A stretch of 64,000 bases of DNA from Hymenobacter sp. BT559 (lineage in GTDB: Bacteria; Bacteroidota; Bacteroidia; Cytophagales; Hymenobacteraceae), in assembly GCF_016427535.1 (NCBI RefSeq), contig NZ_JAELXV010000002.1, forward strand, positions 930,001-994,000, given 5' to 3'. Position numbers and translations under genes: made by a program. Below are positions 42,059-51,738 of the stretch, piece after piece. Within the stretch, counting starts at the first letter, position 1; each line of letters starts with the position of its first letter. The notes under the pieces are model-generated. The model saw only the letters and a program-made list of their open reading frames with translations, searched no databases and was not told the origin of the DNA.

Positions 42059-43948
42059 TTACCGATACCCCGCCGCCTGCAGCTGAAACAGCTCGGCATA
42101 GCGGCCGCCCTTGGCTAGTAATTCTTCGTGCGAGCCAATCTCCTGTACGCGGCCGTGCTCTACCACCAGGATGCGGTCGGCCATGCGCACGGTGCTGAAG
42201 CGGTGCGAAATGAGGACGGCCGTTTTGCCCTGGGTCAATTCTTTGAAGCGCTCGAACACTTCGTACTCGGCGCGGGCATCGAGCGCAGCGGTGGGCTCGT
42301 CGAGGATGAGCAGTTGGGCCTCGCGCATGTAGGCGCGCCCTAGAGCAATTTTCTGCCACTCGCCACCGCTCAGGTCCACGCCACCGTTAAAGCGGCGGCC
42401 TATCATCTGGTCGTACCCTAGGGGCAGTTTGGCAATGACCGTATCGGCAAGACTCTGGTGGGCGGCTTGCTCGATGCGCGGCTGGTTTTGACGCTCCGAG
42501 ATGCGACCCACGGCCAGGTTCTGACCCGCGGGCAACTGGAAGCGCACAAAGTCTTGAAAAATGACACCGATTTCTTGGCGTAGCTCGGCGGGGTCGTATT
42601 CGCGCAGGTCATGTCCATCGAGCAAAATGCGGCCCTCGGTGGGGTCGTAGAGGCGGGCCAAGAGCTTAACAAGCGTGGTTTTGCCGGCGCCATTTTCGCC
42701 CACCAGGGCTAGCTTCTCGCCGGCCCGCAGCTCAAAGCTGAGGTTGCGTAGGGCCCACTTCTCGGCGTTCTTGTAGCGGAAGCCCACGTTTTCGAACGTG
42801 AAGCCCTGGCGAATGGGCCTAGGGAACGGCCGCACGGCCTGCCCAGTGCTAGGCCGCACAATGCGCGGCGCTATCTGAAAAAAATCAAAAAAATCTTGCA
42901 GATACAGTGCCCCATCGGCTACCTGGCTGAAACGGCTCAGGATGCCTTCAAGCAAACTGCGCAGCCGGGCAAATGACCCCGCCAAAAACGTGAGCTGACC
43001 AATAGAGATAGCGCCCCCCACAGCTTGCTTAATAATATAGATATAAGCCCCATAGTAGCCCGCCGCACCAACTGCCGCGAATACCGTGCCCCAGCCGGCC
43101 CGGCGCAGCGCCAAGCCTTTGTTTTGCCGGTAAAACTGATCAGACAGCGTTTCAAAACGAGTAATCAGGAAGTCGGACAAGCCGAAGATTTTGACCTCTT
43201 TGGCCGTTTCGTCGCTAGCGCCGGTTTGGCGCAGGTAGTCGAGCTCGCGGCGTTCGGGCGTCCAGGAGTGCGAAAGCGAGTAGCTGCGCTCGTTGAAGTG
43301 GCTTTCGCCCAAGAAGGCGGGTACCACCGCCAGCAGCAGCAAGCCCAGCAGCCAGGGCTGAAAGGCCACTAAGCCGCCGGCCAGCAGCACCAGCGTCACG
43401 GCGTCCTGGCCCTGGGCGAGCACCTGGCTCATGAGCACCGAGCGCGAAAGCGTTTGGCGGCGGGCGCGCTCCAGCTTGTCGTAAAATGTGCTGTCCTCAA
43501 ATTGGTCGAGGTCGAGCTCGGCCGCGTGCCGCATCAGGCGCACCGAACTGGCGTTGGCAAACAAGTCACCTAGGAGCGAGTCGAGCAGGGCCACGGCCCG
43601 GCCTAGGGCATCGGCCAGCAGCACCAAGCCAAACTCCAGGGCTACCAGCCCCAGCACTGGGCCCAGCACTCGCGCCGCGGGTGGTAGCTTGCTGAGTTGC
43701 ACCACATCATCAAGGATAAGGCGGCCCACGTAAAGTGTGGCCAGGGGCAGAGCTGCTCGCAGTAGCCGCAGCGCAATATTAGCCAGCGTGAGCGCCGGCG
43801 AGGTGTGCCAGATGAGCTGGAGAAAGGCCGGAAGGTGCCGCAGGGCCGATACCCGCTCGCGCACGCTCACGGCAGGTTTTTCGGGGCTGCGCTTGTGGTT
43901 AGGGTTTTTAGCAGATATTTTCTCTAGTAGCGATGATAACCAAGTCAT
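42059..43948 (-). CDS. ABC exporter, fused permease/ATPase (MsbA-like)
   Basis: 629 aa. Six-helix transmembrane domain (about 30-340), then the nucleotide-binding domain: Walker A GENGAGKTT near 413, Q-loop FQDFVRF, signature LSGGEWQK near 521, Walker B LLILDEPTAALDA, switch His in LISHRFS. The LSGGEWQ signature replaces the usual LSGGQ+Q. Works as a homodimer or half-transporter; substrate unknown (lipid, peptide or drug). No partner gene adjacent. Confidence 0.9.
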   Translation of the reverse strand: MTWLSSLLEKISAKNPNHKRSPEKPAVSVRERVSALRHLPAFLQLIWHTSPALTLANIALRLLRAALPLATLYVGRLILDDVVQLSKLPPAARVLGPVLGLVALEFGLVLLADALGRAVALLDSLLGDLFANASSVRLMRHAAELDLDQFEDSTFYDKLERARRQTLSRSVLMSQVLAQGQDAVTLVLLAGGLVAFQPWLLGLLLLAVVPAFLGESHFNERSYSLSHSWTPERRELDYLRQTGASDETAKEVKIFGLSDFLITRFETLSDQFYRQNKGLALRRAGWGTVFAAVGAAGYYGAYIYIIKQAVGGAISIGQLTFLAGSFARLRSLLEGILSRFSQVADGALYLQDFFDFFQIAPRIVRPSTGQAVRPFPRPIRQGFTFENVGFRYKNAEKWALRNLSFELRAGEKLALVGENGAGKTTLVKLLARLYDPTEGRILLDGHDLREYDPAELRQEIGVIFQDFVRFQLPAGQNLAVGRISERQNQPRIEQAAHQSLADTVIAKLPLGYDQMIGRRFNGGVDLSGGEWQKIALGRAYMREAQLLILDEPTAALDARAEYEVFERFKELTQGKTAVLISHRFSTVRMADRILVVEHGRVQEIGSHEELLAKGGRYAELFQLQAAGYR

Positions 43949-44016
43949 AGGCTACTGGTACGGCACATTTGGGGCCGGGGTAGGGGAACGGCCGTTTTGG
44001 CAGACCTAAGTAGTAC

Positions 44017-44133
44017 CTGGTGCTTCGGGCTTAGTGCTTATTAAGTAGGGGGTGGAGGCAAGCCTAAAATAGTAAAACAAGCTACCCGCTAAGCACCAGA
44101 CACTAGGCACCAAGCACCACCACTAAACACTAA
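44017..44133. repeat. Inverted/direct repeats upstream of the MFS gene
   Basis: CTGGTGCTT (44017-44025) pairs with AAGCACCAG (44091-44099); AAGCACCA recurs just downstream together with CACTA motifs. No ORF. Confidence 0.55.
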
Positions 44134-44154
44134 TTCCCGACCTTTGCATTACTT

Positions 44155-45390
44155 ATGCTTGGTTCATATTCGCGCGGCTTCTGGCTGATGTGCCTGTCGT
44201 CGTTTCTGTTTTTCCTGTCCTTCAACCTGCTGCTGCCCGAGCTGCCCGACCACCTGGCGCACCTAGGCGGCGGTGAGTACAAAGGTTTTATCATTGCCCT
44301 GTTCACGCTTACGGCGGCTATCTCGCGGCCGTTTTCGGGCAAGCTGACCGATACCGTGGGCCGCATTCCGGTAATGGTGTTTGGCTCGCTGGTTTGCTTT
44401 GTGTGCGGGTTTGTGTATCCGTGGGCGCTCACGGTCAGCAGCTTTCTGCTGCTGCGGCTGCTGCACGGGTTCAGCACGGGCTTCAAGCCCACGGGCACAG
44501 CCGCCTTCGTAGCCGACATCGTGCCAGCCGAAAAGCGCGGTGAGGCCATGGGCCTGCTCGGCGTGACGGGCAGCCTAGGTATGGCGGCCGGGCCGGCTTT
44601 CGGCTCGTGGGTAGCCGAGCATTTCTCTTTGAATACTATGTTTTACTGCTCTAGCGCAGCAGCTTTGCTGTCGGTGCTTGTGCAAGGCACGCTCACCGAA
44701 ACGCTACCTAAAGCACAGCGGCAGCGGTTTAGTCCCGCTTTGCTCAAGCTCAAGCTAGATGAGATACTTGAGCCCCGCGTGCTGGCGCCGGCCCTCACCA
44801 CACTGCTATGCCTGTTTCCGTACGGCGCGGTGCTTACGGTGATACCCGACCAAAGCCGGCTACTCGGGCTGACCGGGCCCACCAAGGGCTTGTTTTATAT
44901 CTGCTACACCGTGGCTTCGCTAGGTGTGCGGCTAGTGGCGGGCAAGGCTAGCGATACCCACGGGCGAGTACCGGTGCTCCGCTGGTCGGCAAGCATCCTG
45001 GCCCTGGGGCTGGCGGTGCTGGTGTGGTCGCCGTCGGTGCCGGTGTTTTTGCTGGGCGCTGTGATATTCGGTATTGGCACCGGGCTCAACTCCCCCACGC
45101 TTTATGCCTGGACCATCGACCTCAGCCACCCCGAACGCCGGGGTCGGGGCGTGGCTACTATGTACATCGCGCTCGAAATCGGCATTGGTATCGGCGCGCT
45201 GCTGGCTGGCTGGATTTTCGACAACCAAGCCCTGCGCCTGCCCTGGGTGCACGCCATAAGCCTGGCGAGTGTGCTAGCGGCCTTGGCCTACCTGCTGCTG
45301 GGCGTGCGGGCCACCCCCGTTGGCATACCCGCTACCGAGGCCGAGGTAGCTACTGCACTTGCCGTAGGAGCACCTGAAGAAATGGTGTAA
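44155..45390 (+). CDS. MFS transporter, probable exporter
   Basis: 411 aa, twelve helices. MFS motif A in GKLTDTVGRIPVMVFG (about 62-77) and its repeat GKASDTHGRVPVLRWS. N-terminal YSRGFWLMCLSSFLFFLSFNLLLPELP matches the drug-efflux-like branch. Substrate unknown. A GACCTTTG box ends 8 nt before the ATG, suggesting a very short leader. Confidence 0.85.
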   Translation: MLGSYSRGFWLMCLSSFLFFLSFNLLLPELPDHLAHLGGGEYKGFIIALFTLTAAISRPFSGKLTDTVGRIPVMVFGSLVCFVCGFVYPWALTVSSFLLLRLLHGFSTGFKPTGTAAFVADIVPAEKRGEAMGLLGVTGSLGMAAGPAFGSWVAEHFSLNTMFYCSSAAALLSVLVQGTLTETLPKAQRQRFSPALLKLKLDEILEPRVLAPALTTLLCLFPYGAVLTVIPDQSRLLGLTGPTKGLFYICYTVASLGVRLVAGKASDTHGRVPVLRWSASILALGLAVLVWSPSVPVFLLGAVIFGIGTGLNSPTLYAWTIDLSHPERRGRGVATMYIALEIGIGIGALLAGWIFDNQALRLPWVHAISLASVLAALAYLLLGVRATPVGIPATEAEVATALAVGAPEEMV

Positions 45391-45491
45391 GAATGATGAA
45401 TAAAACTTGCTAAGCAGCTAGGGCACACGTAAGTTTACGGGTCTTCTTAAAGCTTTATAGTTTTATTTCAATTCTTACCTTTTTTTCTGCA

Positions 45492-47558
45492 ATGGAAACA
45501 ACTCTACGCATCTTGGTGCAGAGTGTATTGGGTGCCGCTGCTGTGCTAAGCACAACCGCTAGCTACGCGCAGCAGGCCCCAGTGAAGCCAGTCGTCATCA
45601 AGTTTGGGCAGCCTGCTCCGCAAGATTTCGATGACAAAAATTTTGTGCGCGACAGCGCCGCCGCGGCCGTAGTGCTGTACGACAATGGGGCGGCGCGCTT
45701 CCGGCTCAACGGCACCAGCTTTCAGCTAGAAACCGAGCGCACCACGCGCATCAAGATTCTAAAGAAAGCGGGCTACGACTACGCCACCGTGGAGGTACCG
45801 CTCTACCACCGCGATGGTGACGAGGAGAAGATAACGGCGCTAAAAGGGTTTACCTATAACCAAGTAGGCGGCAAAATCGAGAAGGTGAAGCTCGAAAGCG
45901 CCAATATGTTCAGCGAAGAGCGCACCAAAAACGTGCGGGTGCGCAAGTTCACGCTGCCCAATGTGCGCGAAGGGGCCGTTATCGAATACACGTATTCGGT
46001 GACTTCGGATTTTCTCTTCAACTTCCAGCCCTGGGTTTTTCAGCGCGATATCCCTACCCGCTGGAGCGAGTTTCGGGCTACTATTCCCGAATATTTCGAC
46101 TACCAAATGCTGATGCAGGGCTACCAGCCCTTGGCGCTGCAAACCCGGGAGGAGACGGGCGCGCAGTACGTGGCCTCGGCGCGGGTGCAAAAAGCCGACC
46201 TAGGGGGCACCCACTCGGCCACCGAGACCGAAGCCATTCAGGCTCGTGCCACTGCCTATCACTGGGCGATGCAAGATGTGCCGGCGCTGCGCGATGAGCC
46301 CTACATGACTACGATGCGCGACTACGTAGCGCGCATCGACTTTCAGCTGGCAGGCGAGCGCATGCCGGGCCAGGCCTACCAGAACGTGTCGGGCAACTGG
46401 ACCAAAATCAACAGCCTGCTGCGCAACAGTACCGAATTTGGCGGGCTCTTGGACCGGGCGGGCTTTCTGGATGCATCACTCAAGCCGCTGGTGGCGCAGT
46501 ACCCTGACCCAGCCGCCCGTGCGGCGGCTGTGCGCGACCTCGTGGTGAAGGCTGTGAAGTACAACGGCACCAACAACTACTGGGCTACGGGCCCGCTCAA
46601 GCGTAGCTACGAGCTGCACCGCGGCACGGCCGCCGATGTTAACCTGCTATTCATTGCGGCCCTGCGCCAGGCTGGCCTGCCAGCCGAGCCCGTGCTGCTG
46701 AGCACCCGCAGCCACGGCCGCGTGAACGAGCAGTTTCCGATGCTCGACCAGTTTAACTACGTAATTGGGGTGCTGCCGCTGGCCGATAATAAGGAGTTGC
46801 TGCTCGACGCCACCGAGCCGCTCCTGCCGTGCGGCATTCTGCCCGAGCGCTGCCTCAACCAGATTGGGCGCCTCATCCCGAGCAAGGAGGTAGAAGGCCG
46901 CTGGGTAAGCCTAGCGCCCAACCAGCGCCACAGCCACTTTCAAAATATTAGCTTGACCGTGGACGCCCAAGGCAACCTAAGCGGACAGGTGCGCGAAGAG
47001 CACGGCGGCTACGCCGGGGCGGCGGTGCGCGAAAAAATACAGCAGGTAGGGGAGAAGAAGTACGTGACCGAGCTGGTGGGCCGGCACGCCAACTGGGAGG
47101 TGCCTACCTATAAGTTCAACGCCGTAGAATTGCTCAACCAGTCGATAGCGCTGAGCTACGAGCTGCGCCAGCCGGCTAGTACCCCCGGCACGGCCCAAGA
47201 GATATACCTGACGCCGCTGGCCACCTTCGGCGAAACGCAAAACCCGTTCCGGCACGAGCACCGCACCTATCCCGTCGATTTTGGCGCCATGACCCAAGAC
47301 GTGATAGTGATTACAATGGTACTGCCCGCCGGCTACACCGCCGAACTGCCCAAGCCCGCTACCATTGCGCTGCCTGACAATGGCGGCCGCTACCTCTACT
47401 CGGCCACTAGCCCGACCCCCGGCACGGTGCAGCTGATGAGCCGCCTCACCTTCGACAAGCCCGTGTATGGCGCAGAAGAGTACGAAGGCCTGCGCGAGTT
47501 TTACCGCCGCGTGCTGGCCAAGCAAGCCGAGGCGCTGGTGCTCAGAAAGAATGGCTAG
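45492..47558 (+). CDS. DUF3857/transglutaminase-like exported protein 1, catalytic residues replaced
   Basis: 688 aa. Signal peptide to about residue 27 (ASYAQ), DUF3857 domain (about 55-250: RTTRIKILKKAGYDYATVEVPLYH, REGAVIEYTYSVTSDFLFNFQPWVF) and a transglutaminase-like core (about 300-450). Against the third paralogue, the expected GDC motif reads GTAAD (Cys to Ala) and FNHA reads FNYV (His to Tyr), so peptidase or transglutaminase activity is unlikely. First of three tandem paralogues, 55 bp before the next. Probably a periplasmic or surface protein. Confidence 0.85.
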   Translation: METTLRILVQSVLGAAAVLSTTASYAQQAPVKPVVIKFGQPAPQDFDDKNFVRDSAAAAVVLYDNGAARFRLNGTSFQLETERTTRIKILKKAGYDYATVEVPLYHRDGDEEKITALKGFTYNQVGGKIEKVKLESANMFSEERTKNVRVRKFTLPNVREGAVIEYTYSVTSDFLFNFQPWVFQRDIPTRWSEFRATIPEYFDYQMLMQGYQPLALQTREETGAQYVASARVQKADLGGTHSATETEAIQARATAYHWAMQDVPALRDEPYMTTMRDYVARIDFQLAGERMPGQAYQNVSGNWTKINSLLRNSTEFGGLLDRAGFLDASLKPLVAQYPDPAARAAAVRDLVVKAVKYNGTNNYWATGPLKRSYELHRGTAADVNLLFIAALRQAGLPAEPVLLSTRSHGRVNEQFPMLDQFNYVIGVLPLADNKELLLDATEPLLPCGILPERCLNQIGRLIPSKEVEGRWVSLAPNQRHSHFQNISLTVDAQGNLSGQVREEHGGYAGAAVREKIQQVGEKKYVTELVGRHANWEVPTYKFNAVELLNQSIALSYELRQPASTPGTAQEIYLTPLATFGETQNPFRHEHRTYPVDFGAMTQDVIVITMVLPAGYTAELPKPATIALPDNGGRYLYSATSPTPGTVQLMSRLTFDKPVYGAEEYEGLREFYRRVLAKQAEALVLRKNG

Positions 47559-47613
47559 CCCAAATGGGCCGGGCCCTAGGTCCGGCCCACGGGCTCACTT
47601 TTTATAAAGCGCT

Positions 47614-49692
47614 ATGCTACGCACTATTTTTAAGCAGCCCTGGCGGGCTGTGCGGCTGGCCGTGCTGGCGTTGGCGCTGCCCAGCGCCGCGGCCGCCCAA
47701 ACCACTGCCTCGGCCAAGGCGGCGCTGCCCATCAAGTTTGGCCAGCCCGACCTAGGGGACTTCGAAGCCAAGAATTTTGTAGCCGACAGTGGGGCTGCGG
47801 CCGTCATCCTCTGCGATTATGGCAGCTCGCAGTTTAGCAGCTCGGCGGGCCACTTGGTCATTACTACCGAGCGCACCACGCGCATCAAGATTCTGAAGAA
47901 AGCGGGCTACGACTACGCCACCGTCGAAGTGCCGCTCTACCACCGCGACGAGCGCGCCGAAAAACTAGGTAACCTGCGCGGCTTTACCTACCTGCGCGGG
48001 GCCGATGGCAACGTAACCAAAACCAAGCTCGAAGCCAGCAATATCTTCGATGAGAAGCGCACCAACAACCTGCTGGTACGCAAGTTCACCCTGCCCAATG
48101 TGCAGGAGGGCGCCGTGATTGAGTACAGCTACGTGGTAACGTCGACTTTCTTCGATAACTACCAGGACTGGACGTTTCAACACGCCATCCCGACGCGCTG
48201 GAGCGAGTACCGCACCAGTATTCCGCAGGTATATCACTACAAGATATTGTACCGGGGCTACCTGCCGCTCGCCATCAATGAGGGCAGCGTGGGCTCGGTA
48301 AGCCTACTGCTGGCCAATCGGCTCAGTGCTGGTGCTGGGGCCGGCGCGGGCATGGAGGTAGGTACTTCGGGCGTGCACATGAGCACCGAGCAGCACCGCT
48401 GGGTGGTGCGCAATGCGCCGGCCTTTCGCGAGGAGCCCTACAGCACTACGCCCAACGACTACCTAGCGCGCATGACGTTTGAGCTGGCGGGAATTCAAAT
48501 GCCTGAGGAAGAGTACCGTGACCTCACCGATAGCTGGGCCAAGAAAAACAAGCTGCTGCTGGAAAGTGAAGAATTTGGCAAGGCCTTCACGAACAGTAAG
48601 TTCTTGGCGGCCGAAGTGCAGCCTTTGATAGCTCAGCACCTGGAACCGGCACCTAGGGCCGCCGCCGTGCGCAACTTGGTAGTGAAAGCCGTGAAGTACG
48701 ACGGCACCGACCGGTACTGGGCCACGGGCCCGCTCAAGCGCAGCTACGAACAGCACCGCGGCACTGCCGCCGACGTGAACCTACTGCTCATTGCGGCCCT
48801 GCGCGAAGCCGGCCTAACGGTAGAGCCCGTGCTGCTGAGCACCCGCAGCCACGGGGCCGTTAGCCAAGATTATCCGCTGCTTGAGCAGTTCAACTACGTG
48901 GTGGCCCTAGTGACCCTGCCCGACAATAAGGAGCTGCTGCTTGATGCTACCGAGCCGCTGCTGCCCGCAGGCATTTTGCCCACGCGCTGCCTTAGCCAGG
49001 CCGGCCGCACGGTACCCACCACTGGCGAGGGCCGCTGGGTAAGCCTGGTGCCCGCTCAGCGCTACAGCCACTACCAAGAGGCTACCTTGGCCGTAGATGC
49101 CCAAGGCAACCTAAGCGGCCAAGTGCACGAAGAGCACGGCGGCTACGCGGGCCTCGAAGTGCGTGAGAAGCTGCAGCAGCTAGGGGAGAAAAAATACGTG
49201 ACCGAGCTAATAGCCCGCCACCCCGGCTGGGAAGTGGCCAAGTACGCATTCGCTAAGCAAAGCACCGTAGAGCAGTCGCTGGGCCTGAGCTACGAGTGGC
49301 GGCAGCCGGCTACCACCAGTGCCGCTGCAACCGAGCTCTACCTTACGCCTCTCAACTACTTTGGGGAGCGGCGCAACCCGTTTCAGCACGAAGACCGCAG
49401 CTACCCCGTCGACCTAGGAATGCTGCAGCAGGATATTGTCCGGGTCACGCTGACTTTGCCGCCGGGCTACGTAGCCGAGCTACCCAAAGCAGTGAGCCTA
49501 GTGCTGCCTAATAATGGGGGCCGCTACCTCTACTCGGCCACCTCGACCACGCCTGGCACAGTGCAGTTTGTGAGTCGCCTCACCCTCGACAAGCCTGTGT
49601 ACAGCGCGGCCGAGTACGGCGCCCTGCGCGAGCTCTACCGCCTGCTACTGGCCAAGCAAGCCGAGGCGCTGGTTATCAAAAAGGCTGGGTAA
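47614..49692 (+). CDS. DUF3857/transglutaminase-like exported protein 2, catalytic residues replaced
   Basis: 692 aa. Long stretches are nearly identical to the upstream paralogue (RTTRIKILKKAGYDYATVEV, GPLKRSYE.HRGTAADVNLL, LLLDATEPLLP), so this is a tandem duplication. Signal peptide to about residue 28. The same substitutions are present: GTAAD in place of GDC, FNYV in place of FNHA. It differs mostly in the 230-270 region, which has a Gly/Ala-rich insert. 36 bp before the third paralogue. Confidence 0.85.
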   Translation: MLRTIFKQPWRAVRLAVLALALPSAAAAQTTASAKAALPIKFGQPDLGDFEAKNFVADSGAAAVILCDYGSSQFSSSAGHLVITTERTTRIKILKKAGYDYATVEVPLYHRDERAEKLGNLRGFTYLRGADGNVTKTKLEASNIFDEKRTNNLLVRKFTLPNVQEGAVIEYSYVVTSTFFDNYQDWTFQHAIPTRWSEYRTSIPQVYHYKILYRGYLPLAINEGSVGSVSLLLANRLSAGAGAGAGMEVGTSGVHMSTEQHRWVVRNAPAFREEPYSTTPNDYLARMTFELAGIQMPEEEYRDLTDSWAKKNKLLLESEEFGKAFTNSKFLAAEVQPLIAQHLEPAPRAAAVRNLVVKAVKYDGTDRYWATGPLKRSYEQHRGTAADVNLLLIAALREAGLTVEPVLLSTRSHGAVSQDYPLLEQFNYVVALVTLPDNKELLLDATEPLLPAGILPTRCLSQAGRTVPTTGEGRWVSLVPAQRYSHYQEATLAVDAQGNLSGQVHEEHGGYAGLEVREKLQQLGEKKYVTELIARHPGWEVAKYAFAKQSTVEQSLGLSYEWRQPATTSAAATELYLTPLNYFGERRNPFQHEDRSYPVDLGMLQQDIVRVTLTLPPGYVAELPKAVSLVLPNNGGRYLYSATSTTPGTVQFVSRLTLDKPVYSAAEYGALRELYRLLLAKQAEALVIKKAG

Positions 49693-49728
49693 GAAACAGA
49701 TTTTCGAAATAGTAATTTATTAGTAGCT

Positions 49729-51675
49729 ATGTTATTAACCTTTATTGCGGCAGTGCTGGCTGGGCCGCCCGCGCCCAAGTATCCGGCCGATGCCATTGCG
49801 CCAGCCCTTCGCGAGAATGCCCACGCCGTAGTGCGCGCCTACGACGAGGTAGTGACGGTGAAATCACCCAGCCAGCTCGTAAAGTCGATTCACAAAGTAA
49901 TCACCATCCTAGACCCCGTGGGCAGCGATGCCTACGGCGAACAGGTAGTGAGCTACGATGCCCTAAACCGCATCAACTACCTGCGCGGGGCCGTGTACGA
50001 CGCCCAAGGCCGCCTGTTGCACCAGCTGCGCCCCGCCGAAGTGCACGACCGGGGCCTAGGCAGTGCGGGTGGCAGCTTCATGACCGACCTGCGCGTGCGC
50101 TACGCCGACCTGCGCCAGCCCACCACACCCTACACGGTAGAGTTTGACTACGAGATAGCATCAGAAAACACGCTGTTTTATCCTCATTGGCAGCCCCAAA
50201 ACGCGGAAAACGTGTCGCTGGAAGGTGCTACCCTGCAAGTAACGACGCCCACGGCGCTGCCTCTGCGCTTTGAGGAGCAACTGCTGCCCAGCGGTGCCGC
50301 CAGCGCGCCGGTAGTGGCGGGCTCCCAGACCACCTATCGCTGGCACCTGCCCGCGCAGCCCGCCGTAGAAGAAGAGCCGCTGTCGCCGTCCATCGACGAG
50401 CTGCTGCCCGCCGTACACCTGGCTCCGGCTACGTTTGAGGTGCAGGGTTACGCCGGGTCGTTGGCCTCGTGGCAAAGCCTGGGGCTGTGGACCTACCAAC
50501 TCGGCAAAGGCCGCGACGTGCTACCGCCCGCCCTCACCGCCAAGATGGCGCAGCTGATGATATCGGACCCCGACCCGAGGGCCCGAGCACGCAAAGTATA
50601 TGAGTTTGTGCAAAGCTCGACGCGCTACGTATCGGTGCAGCTGGGCCTGGGTGGCTGGCAAACAGCGCCCGCCACGGCCGTGGCCACTGGCGGCTACGGC
50701 GATTGCAAAGCCCTGAGTAACTACACTTGCGCACTACTAAAAGCTGCTGGATTGCCCGCTTATGTAGCCCTGGTAGGGGCGGGCGCCGACGAAACCGACG
50801 TACGCGCCAGCTTTCCCAGCAGCCAGTTCAACCACGCTATTCTGTGCATGCCGCTGGCGGCGCGCGGTACCACTCCCGCCGACACGGTGTGGCTGGAGTG
50901 CACCAGCCAAACGGAAGCCTTTGGCTACATGGGCACCTTTACCGGCAACCGCCACGCCCTGCTGCTCACGCCCGAGGGCGGCCGCCTCGTGGCCACGCCC
51001 CGCTACGGGGCCCAGGCCAACCGTCAGCAGCGCCGCACCGACCTGTGGCTCGACGCCACCGGCAGCGCCAAGGCTACCGTGCGTACCCAACGCGTGGGCT
51101 TGGCCCAAGACCGCTACGCCCAGCTCCTGCACGAAGCCGATGCCGAAGAGCAAAAGAAATACGTATCCAACCGGCTGCGCCTAGGCCACTTCACCATCAC
51201 GAACCTGCGCTTAGCGGCTGCCCCCGTCACCAAGCCTCAGGCGCTGCCTGGGGTAGTCGAGCTGCTGGGGCTTGAGCTACCTGGTGTGGCTACGCCAGCT
51301 GGCAGCCGGCTCTTGCTAGAGCCCAACGTGCTGGGCCGCCTAGCGGCTCTGCCGGCCCAAGTGGGCCCCCGCCAGACCCCACTGGCCCTGCCGCTAGCCA
51401 GCCTCAGCCAAGACACAGTACGGCTGCATTTGCCCGTAGGCTTCAAGGCCGAAAACCTGCCGCAGCCCGTGCAGCTTACCTCGGCCTATGGCACCTACAC
51501 TAGCACCTGCACCACTCTGCCCGATGGCACTCTGCAATACGTGCGGCAGTTCGAAACCCGCCGCCCGGCCGGCACTACGCTCCCGGCTGCTAAGTATGCC
51601 GAATACCAGGATTTCCGCCGTAAAATCAGCCAGGCCGACCACGCGCAGGTAGTGCTGGTCAAGACAGAGGCCTAA
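49729..51675 (+). CDS. DUF3857/transglutaminase-like exported protein 3, Cys and His retained
   Basis: 648 aa, more diverged than the first two. Signal peptide is short (MLLTFIAAVLAG). DUF3857 domain with VKSIHKVITILDP and PYTVEFDYEIASENTLFYPHWQPQ; the transglutaminase core keeps GGYGDCKALSNYT (Cys) and QFNHAILCMPL (His); the third triad position reads WLECTS, with Glu where Asp is usual. It may be the active member of the trio. C-terminal third is beta-rich. Confidence 0.85.
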   Translation: MLLTFIAAVLAGPPAPKYPADAIAPALRENAHAVVRAYDEVVTVKSPSQLVKSIHKVITILDPVGSDAYGEQVVSYDALNRINYLRGAVYDAQGRLLHQLRPAEVHDRGLGSAGGSFMTDLRVRYADLRQPTTPYTVEFDYEIASENTLFYPHWQPQNAENVSLEGATLQVTTPTALPLRFEEQLLPSGAASAPVVAGSQTTYRWHLPAQPAVEEEPLSPSIDELLPAVHLAPATFEVQGYAGSLASWQSLGLWTYQLGKGRDVLPPALTAKMAQLMISDPDPRARARKVYEFVQSSTRYVSVQLGLGGWQTAPATAVATGGYGDCKALSNYTCALLKAAGLPAYVALVGAGADETDVRASFPSSQFNHAILCMPLAARGTTPADTVWLECTSQTEAFGYMGTFTGNRHALLLTPEGGRLVATPRYGAQANRQQRRTDLWLDATGSAKATVRTQRVGLAQDRYAQLLHEADAEEQKKYVSNRLRLGHFTITNLRLAAAPVTKPQALPGVVELLGLELPGVATPAGSRLLLEPNVLGRLAALPAQVGPRQTPLALPLASLSQDTVRLHLPVGFKAENLPQPVQLTSAYGTYTSTCTTLPDGTLQYVRQFETRRPAGTTLPAAKYAEYQDFRRKISQADHAQVVLVKTEA

Positions 51676-51738
51676 AGCAAGCTTTGTTCATTTCGCCTAA
51701 GTAGGCATTAGTTATAAGGCAGGCTCCAAAGGCCTGCC

